Positions 11,101 through 26,100 of a stretch of DNA of 64,000 bases are shown here, one piece after another. The notes beneath the pieces are model-generated. The model was not told where the DNA came from and ran no database searches. It saw only the letters and a list, made by a program, of their open reading frames with translations. The stretch comes from Heloderma charlesbogerti (Eukaryota; Chordata; Lepidosauria; Squamata; Helodermatidae): the NCBI GenBank assembly GCA_026122225.1, contig JANEZZ010001951.1:372001-436000 (forward strand), written 5' to 3'. Position numbers and translations under genes: made by a program. How positions within the stretch are numbered: the stretch's first letter is position 1; each line of letters starts with the position of its first letter.

Positions 11101-14100
11101 ATTTTCCCATTACAGAGTTTACAGCACTGCTGATTCACAAGTGACAGTGTTTGAAGATGTATCCCCTTTGCTAACCTCTCTGTTGGATGGGTGAGTTGAA
11201 AAGTGAGAGCAAAAGCAACCCCAGGGGGTGGGGACACTGTTTCTTTAAAACAAAACACTCACACCAAAATCTAGTAAGTAGATACTACACCTGCTGCAGA
11301 AGCAGGATAACTGTCTTTTATCCCAAATGTTAGTATGACACATTAAAACTGTTGTGAAGTAAAGACAATACAAAGGAAGAAAGACTGTAGTAAATACAGT
11401 GCCTACTAGTAGGAATCAATATGACAGCGTTGCCTCTTTCTTCTAGCATTTAAAAAAAAATTGCATCTTGTGCAGAGAGGAAGGGTTGACAAGAAGGTAC
11501 ACACTATTCTTCCCCAGATTCTGATTCCCCAGTCCCCATACAAATAACCAGGCTTTCTACCAACCCAGTGCAATTGGTGTGCACAGATTGGGGAAACATT
11601 TTCTGCCTTCAGGCAGCTTCTGTTTAAAATCATGGCCTTGAAACATGACTTGTTCACAACCCTGCAGGAAATGTTCTGTTGTTAGAAACAAAAATACTTT
11701 GTGTCTTTTTTGGGATGCACCATTTAAACAAAAGCAGATTATTTGTCTGGAAAAGATGAGCTCCCTTTATTGTCTGTGCTTTTGATCAGCCTTTCTGCTG
11801 AGCTCCCTATATTGTCCATGCTTTTGATCAGCCTTTCTTCTGTAAAATATGGAACAGATGCATCATTTTGACTTGGAGCTTACTTGCCCCTTCTGACCAT
11901 TTGTAGTTTGACAGACTAAGGACCTATTCAGACATTCCCTTTCTGGTTATGCTCAACATACGAGGAGAGGTAGCGCACCAGCCCTGCCCCTCTCCTTCTT
12001 CACATTTCTTGCCCTCAACTGGTGGAGAGTGCCTGTCTGAAAAGGGGAGCCTCCTCTGTCTGTGGATGTTCTCCACGCCAGCCAAAATGCTGGAAAACTT
12101 TACAAGGATGTTGGTGAACATTTCTGCACTAGAAATGCAGAGCAAAATAGATGTATTTGAAGGCTGACATCACGTACTAGACAATCACCTGCGGCTCACC
12201 CATTTGGACTATGTTTGAGTTGGATGTGGTTGGATCTCTCCCTCTTCTACCAAATACAAGTATAGGCAGCCAATTATTCACAAGCCAGTCCAAATGAACA
12301 ATGGGGCATACTAGGCATCTTCTATTTCATTTTTTCCAAATACTGTCTAGCTTCCTTGATAGCAGAGAAGGATGAATATTGTGTGACTCTGTTTACTGAG
12401 CCTTCAGAAATATTTAGTCTTGGGTCTGTGATGCCCTGCACAGTTTCTTGTTCTTTTCCCATGACTGGATCTTCCAGTGACTCTGCTTGTGTTTTTTATC
12501 TGAATAGCCATGTACTTCATTTCCTCTGCACTGTATTCTCTTGTTCTCTTTAGCTCTGTCTCAAGGGGCTTCCTGGAATGCTGCCAGGAGGTATCTAAAG
12601 AGGCAAACCTATTAGATGCTTAGCTGGGCTTTGCAGTTTGGCTTGAATGCATATCTATAATGCAGTTCTGCTGAAAGGTTAACTCCATTGGGCATTCCCT
12701 CCCTCAACAGTCACAAGGTGACAGTCTGTGCCCTAGAACAGTTGATCATGGAACCAACCAGAGTGGAGGCAACCCCAGATTTAATCCTAAGTGGTGTCGC
12801 CCAGGACCGAGTACAAGATGTAAATGTTGCTGAGCCAATTGGAAACAGTGACCATGGTACTATCAGATTTAATATATATTTAAGTGGAAAATTGCCCAGG
12901 AAGTCCAAAACAGTCACATTTGACTTCAAAAGAGGAATCTTCTCTAAAATTAGGGTACTGGTAATAAGGAAGTTGAACGGGGAGTCAAGAGGATTAAATG
13001 CTTGGAGATTACTCAAAACCACAATAATAGAAGCTCAGCTAAAATGTATACTACAGGTTAGGAAAGGTAGCACTAAGTCCAAGAGGTCGCTGGCATGGCT
13101 AACGAGCAGTGTCAAGGAAGCTAGTAGAGAAAAGAGGGCTTCCTTCAGAAAATGGAAGTCTCGCCCAAATGAGGAAAACAAAAGGGAACACAAGCTTGCA
13201 CAAAGGCAATGTAAGTAGACAATAAGAGAGCAAAAAAGCATTTTGAAGAGCATATCACTAATAACTTCAAGGCCTACAATAAAGAATTCTTTAAATATAT
13301 CAGAAGAGGAAACCAGCTAATGGGGTTGTTGGACCGTTGGATGACAGTGGAGCTAAAAGAGTTCTAAAATAGGACAAGGGGACTGCAGAGAAGCTGAATG
13401 AATTCTTATGATCTTCACTGCAGAAGATAAAGGACAGATACCTGTGCCTGAACTGATGTTTTCAGGAAGGGAGTCTGAGGAACTGAGGTAAACAGTGGTG
13501 ACAAAAGATGAAGTTCTCAATCTTATCCACAGACTGGAAGTAAATAAATCACCAGGCCCAAATGGTATCCATCCAAGAGTCCTTAAAGAACTCAAATATA
13601 AGATTGCTGATCTTCTAACCAAAATATGCAACATGTCCCTAAGATCAGCCTCTGTACCAGAGGACTGGAAGATGGCCAGTGTGACACCAATTTTTAAAAA
13701 GGGATCTGGAGAGATCTGGGAAATTACAGGCTGGTTAGCTTAACGTCTGTTCTGAGAGTGTCAATAAACATGTAGACAGGGGTGATCCGGTAGACATTGT
13801 TTACTTAGACTTCCAAAAGGCTTTTGATAAAGTTCCCTACCAAAGACTCCTGAGCAAACTTAGCAGTTGTGAAATAAGAGGAAAGGTTTTCTTATGGATC
13901 GGTAACTGGTTAAAGAACAGAAAGCAGAGAGTAGGAATAAATGGTAAATTCTCCCAATGGAGAGATGTAAATAGTGGGGTCCCACAGGGACCTGTATTAG
14001 GACCAATTCTTTTCAATTTATTCAACAATGATCTGGAATTAGGAGTGAGCAGTGAAGTGTCCAAGTTTGCTGATGACACCAAATTATTTAGGGTGGTCAA

Positions 14101-17100
14101 ACAAAAACGGATTGTGAGGAGCTCCAAAAGGATCTCTTTAAACTGGGGGAATGGGCATCCAAATGGCAAATGCGGTTCAATGTAAGCAAGTGTAAAGTGA
14201 TGCATATGAGGCAAAAAATCCCAACTTCAAATATAACCTGAGGGGATCTGAGCTAGCGGTGACTGACCAAGAAAAAGATTCTGGGGGTTGTGGTGGACAG
14301 CTCAATGAAAATGTCAACCCAGTGTGCGGTCGCTGTAAAAAAAAGGCAAACTCTGTGTTAGGCGTAATTAGGAAAGGAATTGAGAATAAAACTGCCAATA
14401 TCATACTGCCTATATACGAATCTATTGTGCGACCACGCTTAGAATACTGTGTACACTTCTGGTCACAACACCTAAAAAAAAAGATACTGTAGAGCTGGAA
14501 AAAGGGCAGAAAAGGGCAACTAAAATGATCAAGGGGGTGGAACAACTCCCCTATGAGGTAAGGTTACAACAACTGGGATTGTTTAGCTTGGAAGAAAAGG
14601 CAAGTAAAGGGAGATGTACAAAATTATGCATGCTGTGAAAAATGTGGATAGGGAGACATTTTTCTCCCTCTCTCATGATACTAGAACCCAGGGTAATCCA
14701 ATGAAGCTTATTGATGGGAGATTTAGGACAGATAAAAGGAAGTACTTCTTCACACAGCACATAGTCAGACTGTGGAATTTGCTATCACAAGAAGTAGTGA
14801 TGGCCACCAATTTGTATGGCTTTAAAAGGGGGATAGACAAATTCATGGAGGAGAAGGCTATCAATGGCTACAAGTTCTGATGGCTGTATGCTACCTCCAG
14901 TATCAGAGGCAGTGTGCCTGTGTGCTCTAGTTGCTGGGGAACATGGACAGGAGGGTGCTGATACATTCATGTCCTGCTTGTGGGTTCATAGGATCATAGC
15001 ATAGTAGGGTTGGAAGGAGCCTACAAGACCATCGAGTCCAACCCCTTGCTCAATGCAGGAATCCAAGTCAGAGCATCCCCGACAGATGGCTGTCCAGCCT
15101 CATCTTGAATGCTTCCAGTGTGGGACAGCCCGCTACCTCCCTAGGTACTTGGTTCCATTGTCGTATTGCTCTAACAGTCAGGAAGTTTTTCCTGATGTTC
15201 AGCTGGAATCTGGCTTCCTATCACTTCAGCCCATTCTTCCGTGTCCTGCATTCTGGGATGATGGAGAAGAGATCCTGGCCTTCCTCTCTGTGACAACCTT
15301 TCAAGTACTTGAAGAGCGCTATCATATCTCCCCTCAGTCTTCTCTTCTCAAGGCTAAACATGCCCAGTTCTTTCAGTCTCTCTTCATAGGGCTTTGTTTC
15401 TAGTCCCCTGATCATCTTTGTTGCCCTCCTCTGAACCCTCTCCAGTTTGTCTGCATCCTTCTTAAAGTGTGGTGCCCAGAACTGGACACAGTACTCCAGA
15501 TGAGGCCTAACCAGTGCTGAGTAGAGGGGAACTAGTACTTCCCAGGATTTGGAAGCTATGCTTCTATGAATGCAGCCCAAAAGAGCATTGGCCTTTTTTG
15601 CAGCCACATCACATTGTTGGCTCATATTCAGCTTGTGATCGACAACAATTCCAAGATCCTTCTTGCTTGTAGTGTTGTTAAGCCACGTATCCCCCATCTT
15701 GTAACTGTGCATTTGGTTCCTTTTTCCTCAGGGCAGAACTTGGCATTTATCCCTATTAAGTGTCATTCTGTTATTTTCTGCCCACTATCAAGATCACTTT
15801 GAATTTTGTTTCTGTCTGCCAAGGTATTAGCTATCCCGCCCAATTTGGTGTCATCTGCAGATTTGATCAGCATTCCCTGCACCTCCTCCTCCAAGTCATT
15901 AATAAAAATGTTGAAGAGCACTGGGCCCAGGACTGAGCCCTGCAGTGCCCCACTCATTACATCTCCCCAGTTGGAGAAGATCCCATTGATAAGCATTCTT
16001 TGAGTCCGATTCTGTAGCCAACTGTGGATCCATCAGATCGTTGTTTCATCTAGCCCATGTTTAGCTAGTTTGCTCATCAGGATATCATGGGGCGCTTTGT
16101 CGAAAGGTTTGCTGAAGTTGAAGTATATTATGTCCACAGCATTCCCACAGTCCACAAGGGAGGTTACGTGATCAAAAAATGAGATCAGATTCTTCTGGCA
16201 GGGTTCCTGATCAATAGCTTGTTGGCCACTGTGTGAACAGAATGCTAGACTAGATGGACCCTTGGTCTGATCCAGCATGGCTCTTCTTACCTAGGTAGAA
16301 ACCATTCCATCAGGCTGCAGCAGAGGGAAGTGGGAAGCAGGGCCATTCTCTCAACTTTCCTGCAATGCCAGCTCCATCATGCACCTCCTCTCTCTGAACT
16401 GTTTCCATACCAGCTCATCAGTATAAGAACTTCTATTTAGTTCATGTCTGCTATTTTCCTACTCCCTCTCCATCATTTTAGATTGTAAGCCTTTGGACAG
16501 GGACTGTCTTGTTTTTATTGAACTTACGTTAACCACTCTGGGAGTCTTTTCAGTTGAAGACCAGGGTAAAAGTGCTGGAAAGCAAAGGAAAGGAAAGGAC
16601 AAGGGAACTTATTCTAGGGCAAGGTTTGCCAGGTGGAATCTTGTGAGCTGGATTTGGCTTACAGAGCAGCTTTAGCTGCTCTACTCTCTGCCCCACTACC
16701 ACCCCTGGCAACCTTATCAAACATCACAATCTTGTTCACAAAGATTATTTCATTTGAAAGAAAACAAATGTTTTGTTTCATTTAAAAGGAAACAAAACTG
16801 ATTTTTTAAAATGGTGAGAGATCGTGCAGTCTAATGTTGCAGCTCTGTGCGTGCGTGTGTGTGTGAGGGGGGGGGGCAGAGGCAGAGAGACAGAGTGTAA
16901 TGCCCCAACTAACTCTGAAACCCTGGTGGCTAGGCATGGTGAACTTCGTCATTGAGCCTGGCCATCTGAGATGAAGTCAGGTTGTGAAGCAAATGTACTT
17001 CCAGTCACCAAGCCACAGTCTGAAGAACAGAGTGACTCCTGAGAGTACAGAGATTGACTATCCCTGCTCTCAGGATCTCCCAAAGTATCACTTGCCCAGG

Positions 17101-20100
17101 GGCAGTAACAGACTTAAGCTGGCCCTGTTCACAAGCTGCAGGCATCCTTATGATCCTTGCAGAGCCATGTACAAGCTTGTGTCAGGATTGGGCCCCACAA
17201 CTTGCCCCCATCTCAGTGGTCTGAAGTAGAACATAGAGTCCAGGTAGGGAAAGAAAAAGTACTACTCTCTGAAGCAGTAGTCTGACTTTGCTTCTGTCCT
17301 CCCCTCTTTTCCTTTGTGCAGCTCCCCCTTCCTATTTCCTGCTTAGGAGGAGGGAAGGGAGAGGCGATTCTGGCTGTCCATGCCAAGTGTGGAAGAACTC
17401 TGGACTGCTTTCCCCCTTTGTAAAATTTCTTTGTAAAAAAATTTTTTTTCTAAAAAAAATTCCAACTTTGATCATTAGTAACTATTGGCTTTAAGAATCA
17501 GCTGCCTTTCTTGTTTGCAGGTACAATGTGTGTATTATGGCTTATGGGCAGACTGGGAGCGGAAAAACATACACAATGTTGGGCCCGCAGCCTGAAGATA
17601 ATTTTGCTTTCCCCATGGAAGATGAGCCAGAGTTAGGAATTATTCCTAGAGCCACTGAAGAGGTATTCAGGTATTGTTAACACTGAACTGCGGTATTTCT
17701 TTCTTTCGTTTTTTTGGCAGAGTTTTACCTGCCTCTCAACACAAAGATTCTCAGGGTGCAGTACAGTAGTTGCAATCAAGGCGACAGGAAGCAGAAAAAG
17801 CCAACAGCACCCAATAAAGTAAAACACCCCAGAAGGCACATTGACTAAAATAAAACTGTTTAAAAAGAAAGATTTTACAATTTGTCTAAAAGAGGCAAGC
17901 TCCCAAATCTGCCCCATCTCAGCTGGCAGCTTGTTCCACAACTTAGAGGCCATTATGACAATGCCTGCTCTGCTGTGGTTATCAACCTGATGACAGATGA
18001 TATCATCAAGTTTTCTGTACTGGATCTCAGTTCTTTGAGTAGAAAGGAAGAATCAAATGGGTGGAATGTTAATATTTCTTATGGCATTTTAATTTTGACT
18101 AATTGTGAAAGCCCATTCAGAAAATACCAATGTGGATATTTAATCCAATTATCAATATGCATAGATAAACTGAGTTGACAACAAATTGTTGCTATTTCCA
18201 TGAATAGAAGAATTATTTACAATTCTCATTTTGCAGTATTTCTGGCATAGTATTTCAGCACAATCCCATCTCTGTTGGAATGTCTGACATTTTCTCTCCT
18301 TCCTTATTGTTCTTTGTGGCTCTCAGTCAATGCTTTGTATGTTCACTGTACATATGAGCTTCCTCCTCTTTCAATTATGAGGCTGTTCTTTGAATTTTGG
18401 AAGCAGATTTAAAAAAAAAAAAATGCCAGATGTGCACACAGGCAGCTGTGTGCCCCTTCAAATACTGATTCAGACACTGAGATTGCAAAATAGCCATGAG
18501 CCTTCAGGGTTAGTGGGAGTAAAAATGGAAGTGAGTTTCTATCAGTGAAAACCAGTGAATAAGTGAACTTGTGTACAATTCAGCAGAAACCTATATTGCA
18601 AAAAGACAGTGGGTTGGTGCTCTACTGCAAACTGTTGTGCAAGAGCTTGCAGAAGACTTCGCACAACACTGACTTAGCTCAAGCATGCATCTCTAAATGT
18701 TGTGCAAGATCTCCTGCATGAGAATGCACAATATCTTGTGCTAGCATGCATGCTGAGAGGTTGTGCCTGAGATTGTGCCAGTGGACCTTCGCAAGAGATT
18801 ACACAATGCTTTGCACTAATAGAAGTGTACTACTTGATCTTAGTTTTCTTTTGTCACAGAAGGATCTTGCATTAAGTCAGGAGAAGCCTTCCTGCTCATG
18901 GAAGAGGCCTTTGGATCTGACCCAATATGTTCTGATAAAAGTGAAGGTTATTGTTTCCGTGGTACTAAAAGTCAAGTAAATTAGGACAGAATACAATATT
19001 TAGGGTGCAATCCTATGGGGATAGGTGGCCGCCTCTGAACTCGGAGGTGACCGCCTATCCAATGCAGGGCAGGAGAAGCACGGAGAGAATCATTCCCTCC
19101 ACTCTTCCCCTGCCCTTCATTTTTGGCTAGACAGCCAATTTCAGCTGTCTAGCCTCAGGAAGGCAGAGCAGGGGAGGAGGCTGCCGGACGACACATGGGA
19201 TATGTCATACTGGCATTTCCACCTTCCCTGCCCCGGAATGCCCCGTTTTGGCCGCTCCACATTCCTCTTCTGAACGCGGGGCTGTTCTGCACTGCCTGTG
19301 AGGCAGGGCGGAACGGCGGGGGGGGGGTCGGTTCTCCGGGAACTGACCTCGGAGTGTGGGCTCCAAGGTTGGTTCCTGGAAAACCACATATCCTATGGCT
19401 GTCTAGCCACTGACTAGTGGCCATAGGATTGCTCCCCCTGGTGCAAACTTCGTGGCCCACTAGCAATATATTCTGTTATCAATTGTGCAAAAACTGGCTG
19501 GTATAGTCATTTATTTGATTTATTATCATTTATTAAAATTATTTATAGACACTTCTCATCATAACAAATAAAAAAAATTGTCATTGCAAGGATCCTAAGA
19601 GACAGGGAGGTTCTTATGAGACGGTGACTTCCCAAAGCTACTTAATGTGGCTGGGCAACATTTGAACTTAGGTCTAGATATAACCTTCTATGCACAGTGC
19701 CCGATGTGACTTAACTTATGTATTCAAAAAGACTGAACTGATTAACCTTGGTTACAAGTCGGTATTGGTTGCCCATATGGGGGGAATACAAAGTAACTCT
19801 AAGCCACCATGCATGCTGCTCCCTACATTGGTTGTAAGAACCTAGTGAGAAAACAAGTCCGCAATACAGAGTGCTTTCTTTACATACATTTGGTTATCCT
19901 GATTTTAATTGGCACCTAGTATTATGGTGTGCTACATTTTCAATACCTGCACATGTGCAGTAAGGCATTTGGAGCAAGAATTGGTCTCTCATCTTCATCA
20001 TTTCCATCTCGCAGAGCTTTGCTTGCCATCTCTTTCTTTGCTGCCTACAGTAGCCTGCTGTCCCACCAGCAACTTGCTGCTGGCCACAGGCCCACCATTT

Positions 20101-23100
20101 ATTTGCAAGTAGCTGTGCTACATTTTAAATGTTACAAATCTTACAGAGGCTTGCACCCCTGCTTGCTGCTTTAATCAGCAAGCCTGTTTTTCTTTTCAAG
20201 CTCTACTTTTCGCACAGATATTGCTTGGGAAGAGAGAATTTATTCATGACATTTTCTAGGACTCTGTGAAACTGGAGTGTACAGTCAACAGAATTGCTCC
20301 AAGACATCGAAGCCACAACTGTAGGGGCTGGGTTGGATTTTAAAAGAGCCCAGGTTATTTTTCCAGAAAAGTGAATGCTCAGGGTTACAGGTTGATGGTA
20401 TCTAGATAAGCACTTTAGTCGGGTTATAATCGTCTCCTGGATCACAAATATTGTTTACTTCGGGTTTTGTTTCAGCTTCTTAAGCGCCCCCCCCCCTTTT
20501 TTTTTCAGGCTTCTTTCAGAAAAGCCGCTAGGAAGCCATTGGGTTGAGGTGTCTGTTGTAGAAGTGTATAACAATGAAGTTTTTGATCTTCTGGCCAAAG
20601 ACAACTGTGGGAGAACAAGTGGTGTCAAAAGGGACGTCATCACAAATAAGGAAGGAAAGAGTGATATCCCACTTCTTACCTATGAGTAAGTACTTCGGTG
20701 TGTCCATGAACACCTTTTTGGCAAGAAATTGTGACAGAGGAGTCATACAGCATGTGCCAGTACCAAAGAACATTAACTTTTAACATTGTTCATATTGCCT
20801 TGCTTTTCATATTCATTCTTGACTTGCATCACTACAATGTAACTTTTACCCATTATTTTTGCATGTTAAATATTTCGTCCAAATGACCCCCCCACCCACC
20901 CACACACACACCTGGTGATGTCTTACCAGCTAAAGGTTTTCAGGATGTTGGAAATCTCAATCTATTTGCCTTCTTGGAGGGAGACATATTGTAGCTTTGC
21001 TTATACTTGGAAACTTACTATAGTAGAAAATAGGAAAAGGTTTGAGGGGATTTGTTGTTGTTGTTGGTTTGAAAACCATTTTATGCTAAAATTCCATAGA
21101 AACCCATAGGCTTTTCTATTCCCAATGGAAATGAGGGTTATATTTTTCCTCTCCTTCAACTCTTGTAGTCACAATGCACAAGACAAGCATTTCTTCTACT
21201 GTTTGAAGGGGGGAGGGGGAATGACTGGAAGTTCAGACACAACAAGCCTTTTATTTCCTTCATAAACTATAATATACTATGTCCACAAAGGAGATAATTT
21301 AAGACTGTATTTTTGTCTGTGGGTTTTGCTAACATAAGCAAACCACTTGAGCTTTGTTTATGTGGTTTTCTATTTTTGCCAAAAAATCTTGACTTAAAAA
21401 TATGCCAAATGTGCTGGAGGGTTGAGCAGACTTTTAATTCTCTCTGTCTGGCTTTATATTCTGTTTACACTGATCACCCCACAGAAAAGTGGGGACCACA
21501 GATAAATTAAGATTGCTCTTTCCACAATCAGGATATGAATGTTACCTAAATTTAGTATTCTAGGTGCAATGGATTTTGAACAAATGTTTAGAACTCAACA
21601 TAATAAAAACTAATTTTAGCGTAATAAATGCATGCTTCATTTGGAGGTAGAAAGGAGAAATCAAATGTTAAGCCTTGGTTTTTGTTTTTTATACTGTCGA
21701 CTGTACTCTTTAATTTGAGTTAAGAAAATTAAGCTAAAATGAAACTGAGGAAACATTGTTGAATTTTTGTCATCTTTTACCACCACAGTTTGTAGGAACT
21801 GGGCACATGTTACACTCTTACCAAGAAATAGCTTTTGAATGTATTTCTTGTTAGCTGACAAGAAATGTGGCTAAGCAATGGCTACAATTACTTCACTAGA
21901 ACTGTGGAAGAATCTACTGAGCAGTAAATGCAGCCTATCGCTTGTGTAACGTAAGGAAAGTATGGTAGTTGCCATCAGACAAAACTAATTTACCTCAGAG
22001 AATACCACAAGTAGTAATGTCTTCCCTTAATTCTTATTCATCATCATTCTCAACAAAGCGGCCTAGCCCAATTCCACACATCCATAAGGCAATGTGCTAC
22101 CAAACCACAGTGTTCTTTTTGGAGCCCATTGCCCCAACCAAGTTACTTCTGGCTAATATCTGAAATCCTAGAGGCCTGCAATATCATTCTTGATTTATCC
22201 AAGGTAGTCATAGGTCCTCTGAAATTTTAGTGAGGGAGAAATTTGCTGCAAGCTAGAATTTGTGACATGTGACAGAAAACTGGCAGAAGCAAGATTCCTT
22301 GTTTTCTTTCCAATTTTTGGGAGGCTGTGCTTTTATTGCAGTCTTTTTAATTTTATTTTAAAGTTTTAAAAAACCACAGGGAAGAAAAAGCACCTTTTGG
22401 AAAAAGGTTTATATAGGATGTATGGCTTAAATTCAGTACATCTAGGAGAAAGTTATTAATAAACACACAATATTAACAATTTATACAGGAAAGATTAACA
22501 ATGAAAAACAAAATCAAATAAGGAAACTGTGCTGCTTGGCCACCATTACTCTCCAAAGTCTAAAGTAAGCTACTGGGATTTTGAATAATGCTTCATCTGT
22601 AATCAATTTGCTTATATGCATGTAAAACATGGAAACCCCCTGAAATGTGTTTCCTCCTCCCTCTTCCCCTTTGTCAGGGTAGCTAAGGGAGAAATTGGCC
22701 CAGTTTGCACATAACAACAACCCATGGGTTGTTGGGAATGAGTGTGAGAGCGCACACTGCTTCCTGCCCACTCACCACCTCCACTTTGCATCAGCTTACT
22801 GAAACAACCCAGGAATGCCCTATTCCTGGGTTGTTAGTTGTGATGTCCAAACCCAGTACTCTGGGTTGTTGAGGGTTAAACAACCCAGAAGTTGAACCTA
22901 TGGTTTGTTGTTGGGTTAAAAATCTAGATTGTTCAACCCTCAACAACCTAGAGTGCTGGGTTTGGACTTCACAACTAACAACCTAGGAACAACCTGGGTT
23001 GTTTTGGGAAGCAGATGCAAAGTGGAAATGGTGAGCAGGTGGGAGGCAGTGTGCTTGCTTGCTCCCATGCAGCCCTGCCAATGCATGAGTTGTTTAGCCC

Positions 23101-26100
23101 ATGTATTGGTGTTATGTGTGAACCAGGTCTTGGTGTTTGATTTTCCCCTCAGAAGCTGCGCACACTGAGCAGTTTGTTCTGAGCATTTTGTTCTTGAGGC
23201 TTCCTCCCACTCACGCTGCCATATTGGTTGCATTCTCCTATCTGAGAGCATCATAAAGTTGGAAGGGTCTTTTGAGGTCATCTGAAGTACAACCCCCGCT
23301 CGATGCAGGATCTGTCATGCAGGATTCAACTACAGCATCCCTGACAAATGGCTGCCCAGCCTCTGCTTAAATATCTCTAGTGAAGGAGAGCCCACCACTT
23401 TCTGAGGCAGCCTTTCCACTTTCAAATAGTCATACCACTAGGAAATTTCTCGTAATATTTAGCCAAAATCTGCTTCTATGTAATTTCTAGCCATTGGTTG
23501 TAGTCATGCCCTCTGGAGCAACAGAGAACATCTGCTTCCTCTTCTGCACAATAGCCCTTCAGATATTTGAAGACAGCTATCATGTCTCCCCTTAATCTTC
23601 TTTTCCCCAGGCTAAACACACCTGTTCCTCATAGGATTTGGTTTCCAGATCCCTCTCACCATCATGGTCACCTTCCTTTGGAGATGCTCCAGTTTGTTAA
23701 TGTCCTCCTAAAAATGTGGCACCCAGAACTAGACACTGTAACTCAGATGGGACCTGACCAGTGCAGAATAGAAATTGTGTGGTAGTGTGATTGTAGAAAT
23801 TGTGCGTTGATAGCCGGATAAGCATCGAAGCTGCTGTTTGGGTTTGATACTTGGATATATACATAGCTATGGAAAGCAGGAAGACACTTTCCTCAACACT
23901 TAACCTTGGAGTACATTCCATCTGAGAAAATACTTACAATCTCGAGGCAGGGGGTGGTGGGGCTGCCTTAGGAAGAACTGTTGCTTCCTTTTAGTTTTGG
24001 CAGTTGAGTGATTTATAGAAACAAGAACAGTACTGAGTCCAATTTGGATCACATGAGGACCCAAAATGCAACTCCTTGGTCGTTTTTTCTCTCTACTCAT
24101 TAAAACCAAAACACAATTCTTTACTTTTACCATAATCACCTGTTGCAATTGAAGCTGTTGCAACACCGAAGTATGTCACGTGACTGCAACTTCATTGAAT
24201 AGACAGGGATGGAGGAGGGATGGGGGCAGAATTTGTTTGGTTCACATTTTAATATGAGCCGACCTAATTCACATTTCCCAAACTAATACATGAACTGGAA
24301 TGCAAGTCTGCTTTGGTTTTCACATTTCCCCACATTTTTTGAAGGAACTTGTGAAGCTTTTCAGTGACTTGCAGTACAGATTCCAGCAACAGTAAATAAG
24401 TTAAGTACTAATTTGAGATCTACCACTATATTGTTACCATTTAAATCAGAGCATCAGAATTAAACTTAGCTGCCATAGCTTAATAGGTAAGGTGTTCTGT
24501 CATTGGACCACATAGGTTATGCAGGCTCTATCCTTATGCCCCCCAGAATATTTTGTTGAAAATAACTGTAGATACTCTGGATCAGGGATGGGGAATCTAT
24601 GTTCCTTCCAATGTTGTTGAGTTCCCACTAGTCCTAGCCAGCATAGCCAATAATCAGGGAAGATGGCAGTTGTAGTTCAACAACATCTGAATGGCCATAA
24701 TCTCCCACTTCTGCTCTAGGTGAAAGGAAAGTGGAAGCAATATGGAGAACAGGACTAGAAAAGAGTTGCAGGAAAAATTAGCAGATCTGCACTCATGCTT
24801 AAATTACAGTGGCTTTTTTTTAATTCCCCTAAAACATTCTTTTTTGTAAGGCCTGTGGAAGATGCTGCGGAGTTCTTGGAGCTAGTTAATAAGGGCCTAC
24901 AACTGAGGGTCAAACACCCAACACTTGTACATGCTCATTCCTCTCGTTCTCATCTTGTGGTAACCTTGACTATAACCACAAAGGCTGTCCCGGATGGTGA
25001 CTTTGGTAAGTAGCTTGTTTATAACACACTTCTAAGGTCACTATGGAAGCCACAACCCTTGCTTTGCTTTTACTTCTGCATATCTAACCTTTACACCAGG
25101 TCAGAAATATAATCAGCTAGGTTGTGTAATGCTGGAACTGAATTCCAAGTTGGAATAAACTGTCAGCGTTTTCCATTGTTTAAATTCAGGCTGGATCTAA
25201 ACTTGAGAACTGCTATCTAGGAGCAATTCTGGGTCTAATGTGGGGATACTCCTTCCTGGCTTGACCCTGGGGGTCTTTCTTGACTCATGTTGTTTTGCTA
25301 GGTTTAAGTTATCTGGATTTATTAAATGTATACCCCATGTGCTCTAGTTAAAAATCTAGATGGCTTATCTCTATAAGAAGTACATTACAAAAACAGAACT
25401 ATCACAAAATCTTATTCTAAACTAGCAAACCAATACAAAACCAAAACTGCTTGAGCAGTTTTGAGCTAGCAAAATGATCCAGCTTACTAATGGGTGAGAT
25501 GCATAAAACATTGTAAGGATTTAAAAGAAAAAAACCTTTTGTTCTTTCTAAAAACCTGTACACTTGGGCACAAGTAGGGAATTTCATAGAAGCAGGGTCA
25601 CAACTGAGAAGGCCTTGCTGTATCCTTCCATCAGTGCTACATCCTACAATCAGGGTAATCTAAGCAGGGCCAGTCCTGCTGACATTTAAAATATGGGAGG
25701 ACTCCTAGTTAGTGTTAAGGACTGCCTTCATCTGGGTGAAGACAGGTGTAATGTAAAAAAATAAGAGAGAAATTGCATCAGGTTTTATGAATGGTGAATA
25801 CAGATCACTGCTCTGTAAACACACATTTCTTCAGCTTTGATACAAACAAAGAAATTAATGGTTCTGCAGGTTGAGTTGGGAGTGGAGAAGAGCTCCCTAT
25901 TGAGGATGTTCATTGGCTGGTGTTGTGATGTCACAAACCCCCTTCCTTTCTCCACAGTTCCCAGTGTAAGATCCCCTCATGCTACTCTGCTAGCAGAACG
26001 GTGTACAGTCAGAACCAATCAGCTTTATAAGAACCACTTGAAAAGGTGCTTACTTGGTCATCTGGGTCCATCGTTGATCCTAACCCAAAAATTTTACTGA

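Noticed and set aside
12688..13218. Open frame of 176 codons on the + strand
   Set aside because: It matches the endonuclease end and linker of the older CR1 and is followed by frameshifts.
15221..15712. Open frame of 163 codons on the - strand
   Set aside because: It is the C-terminal part of the reverse transcriptase of the antisense CR1, not a host gene.
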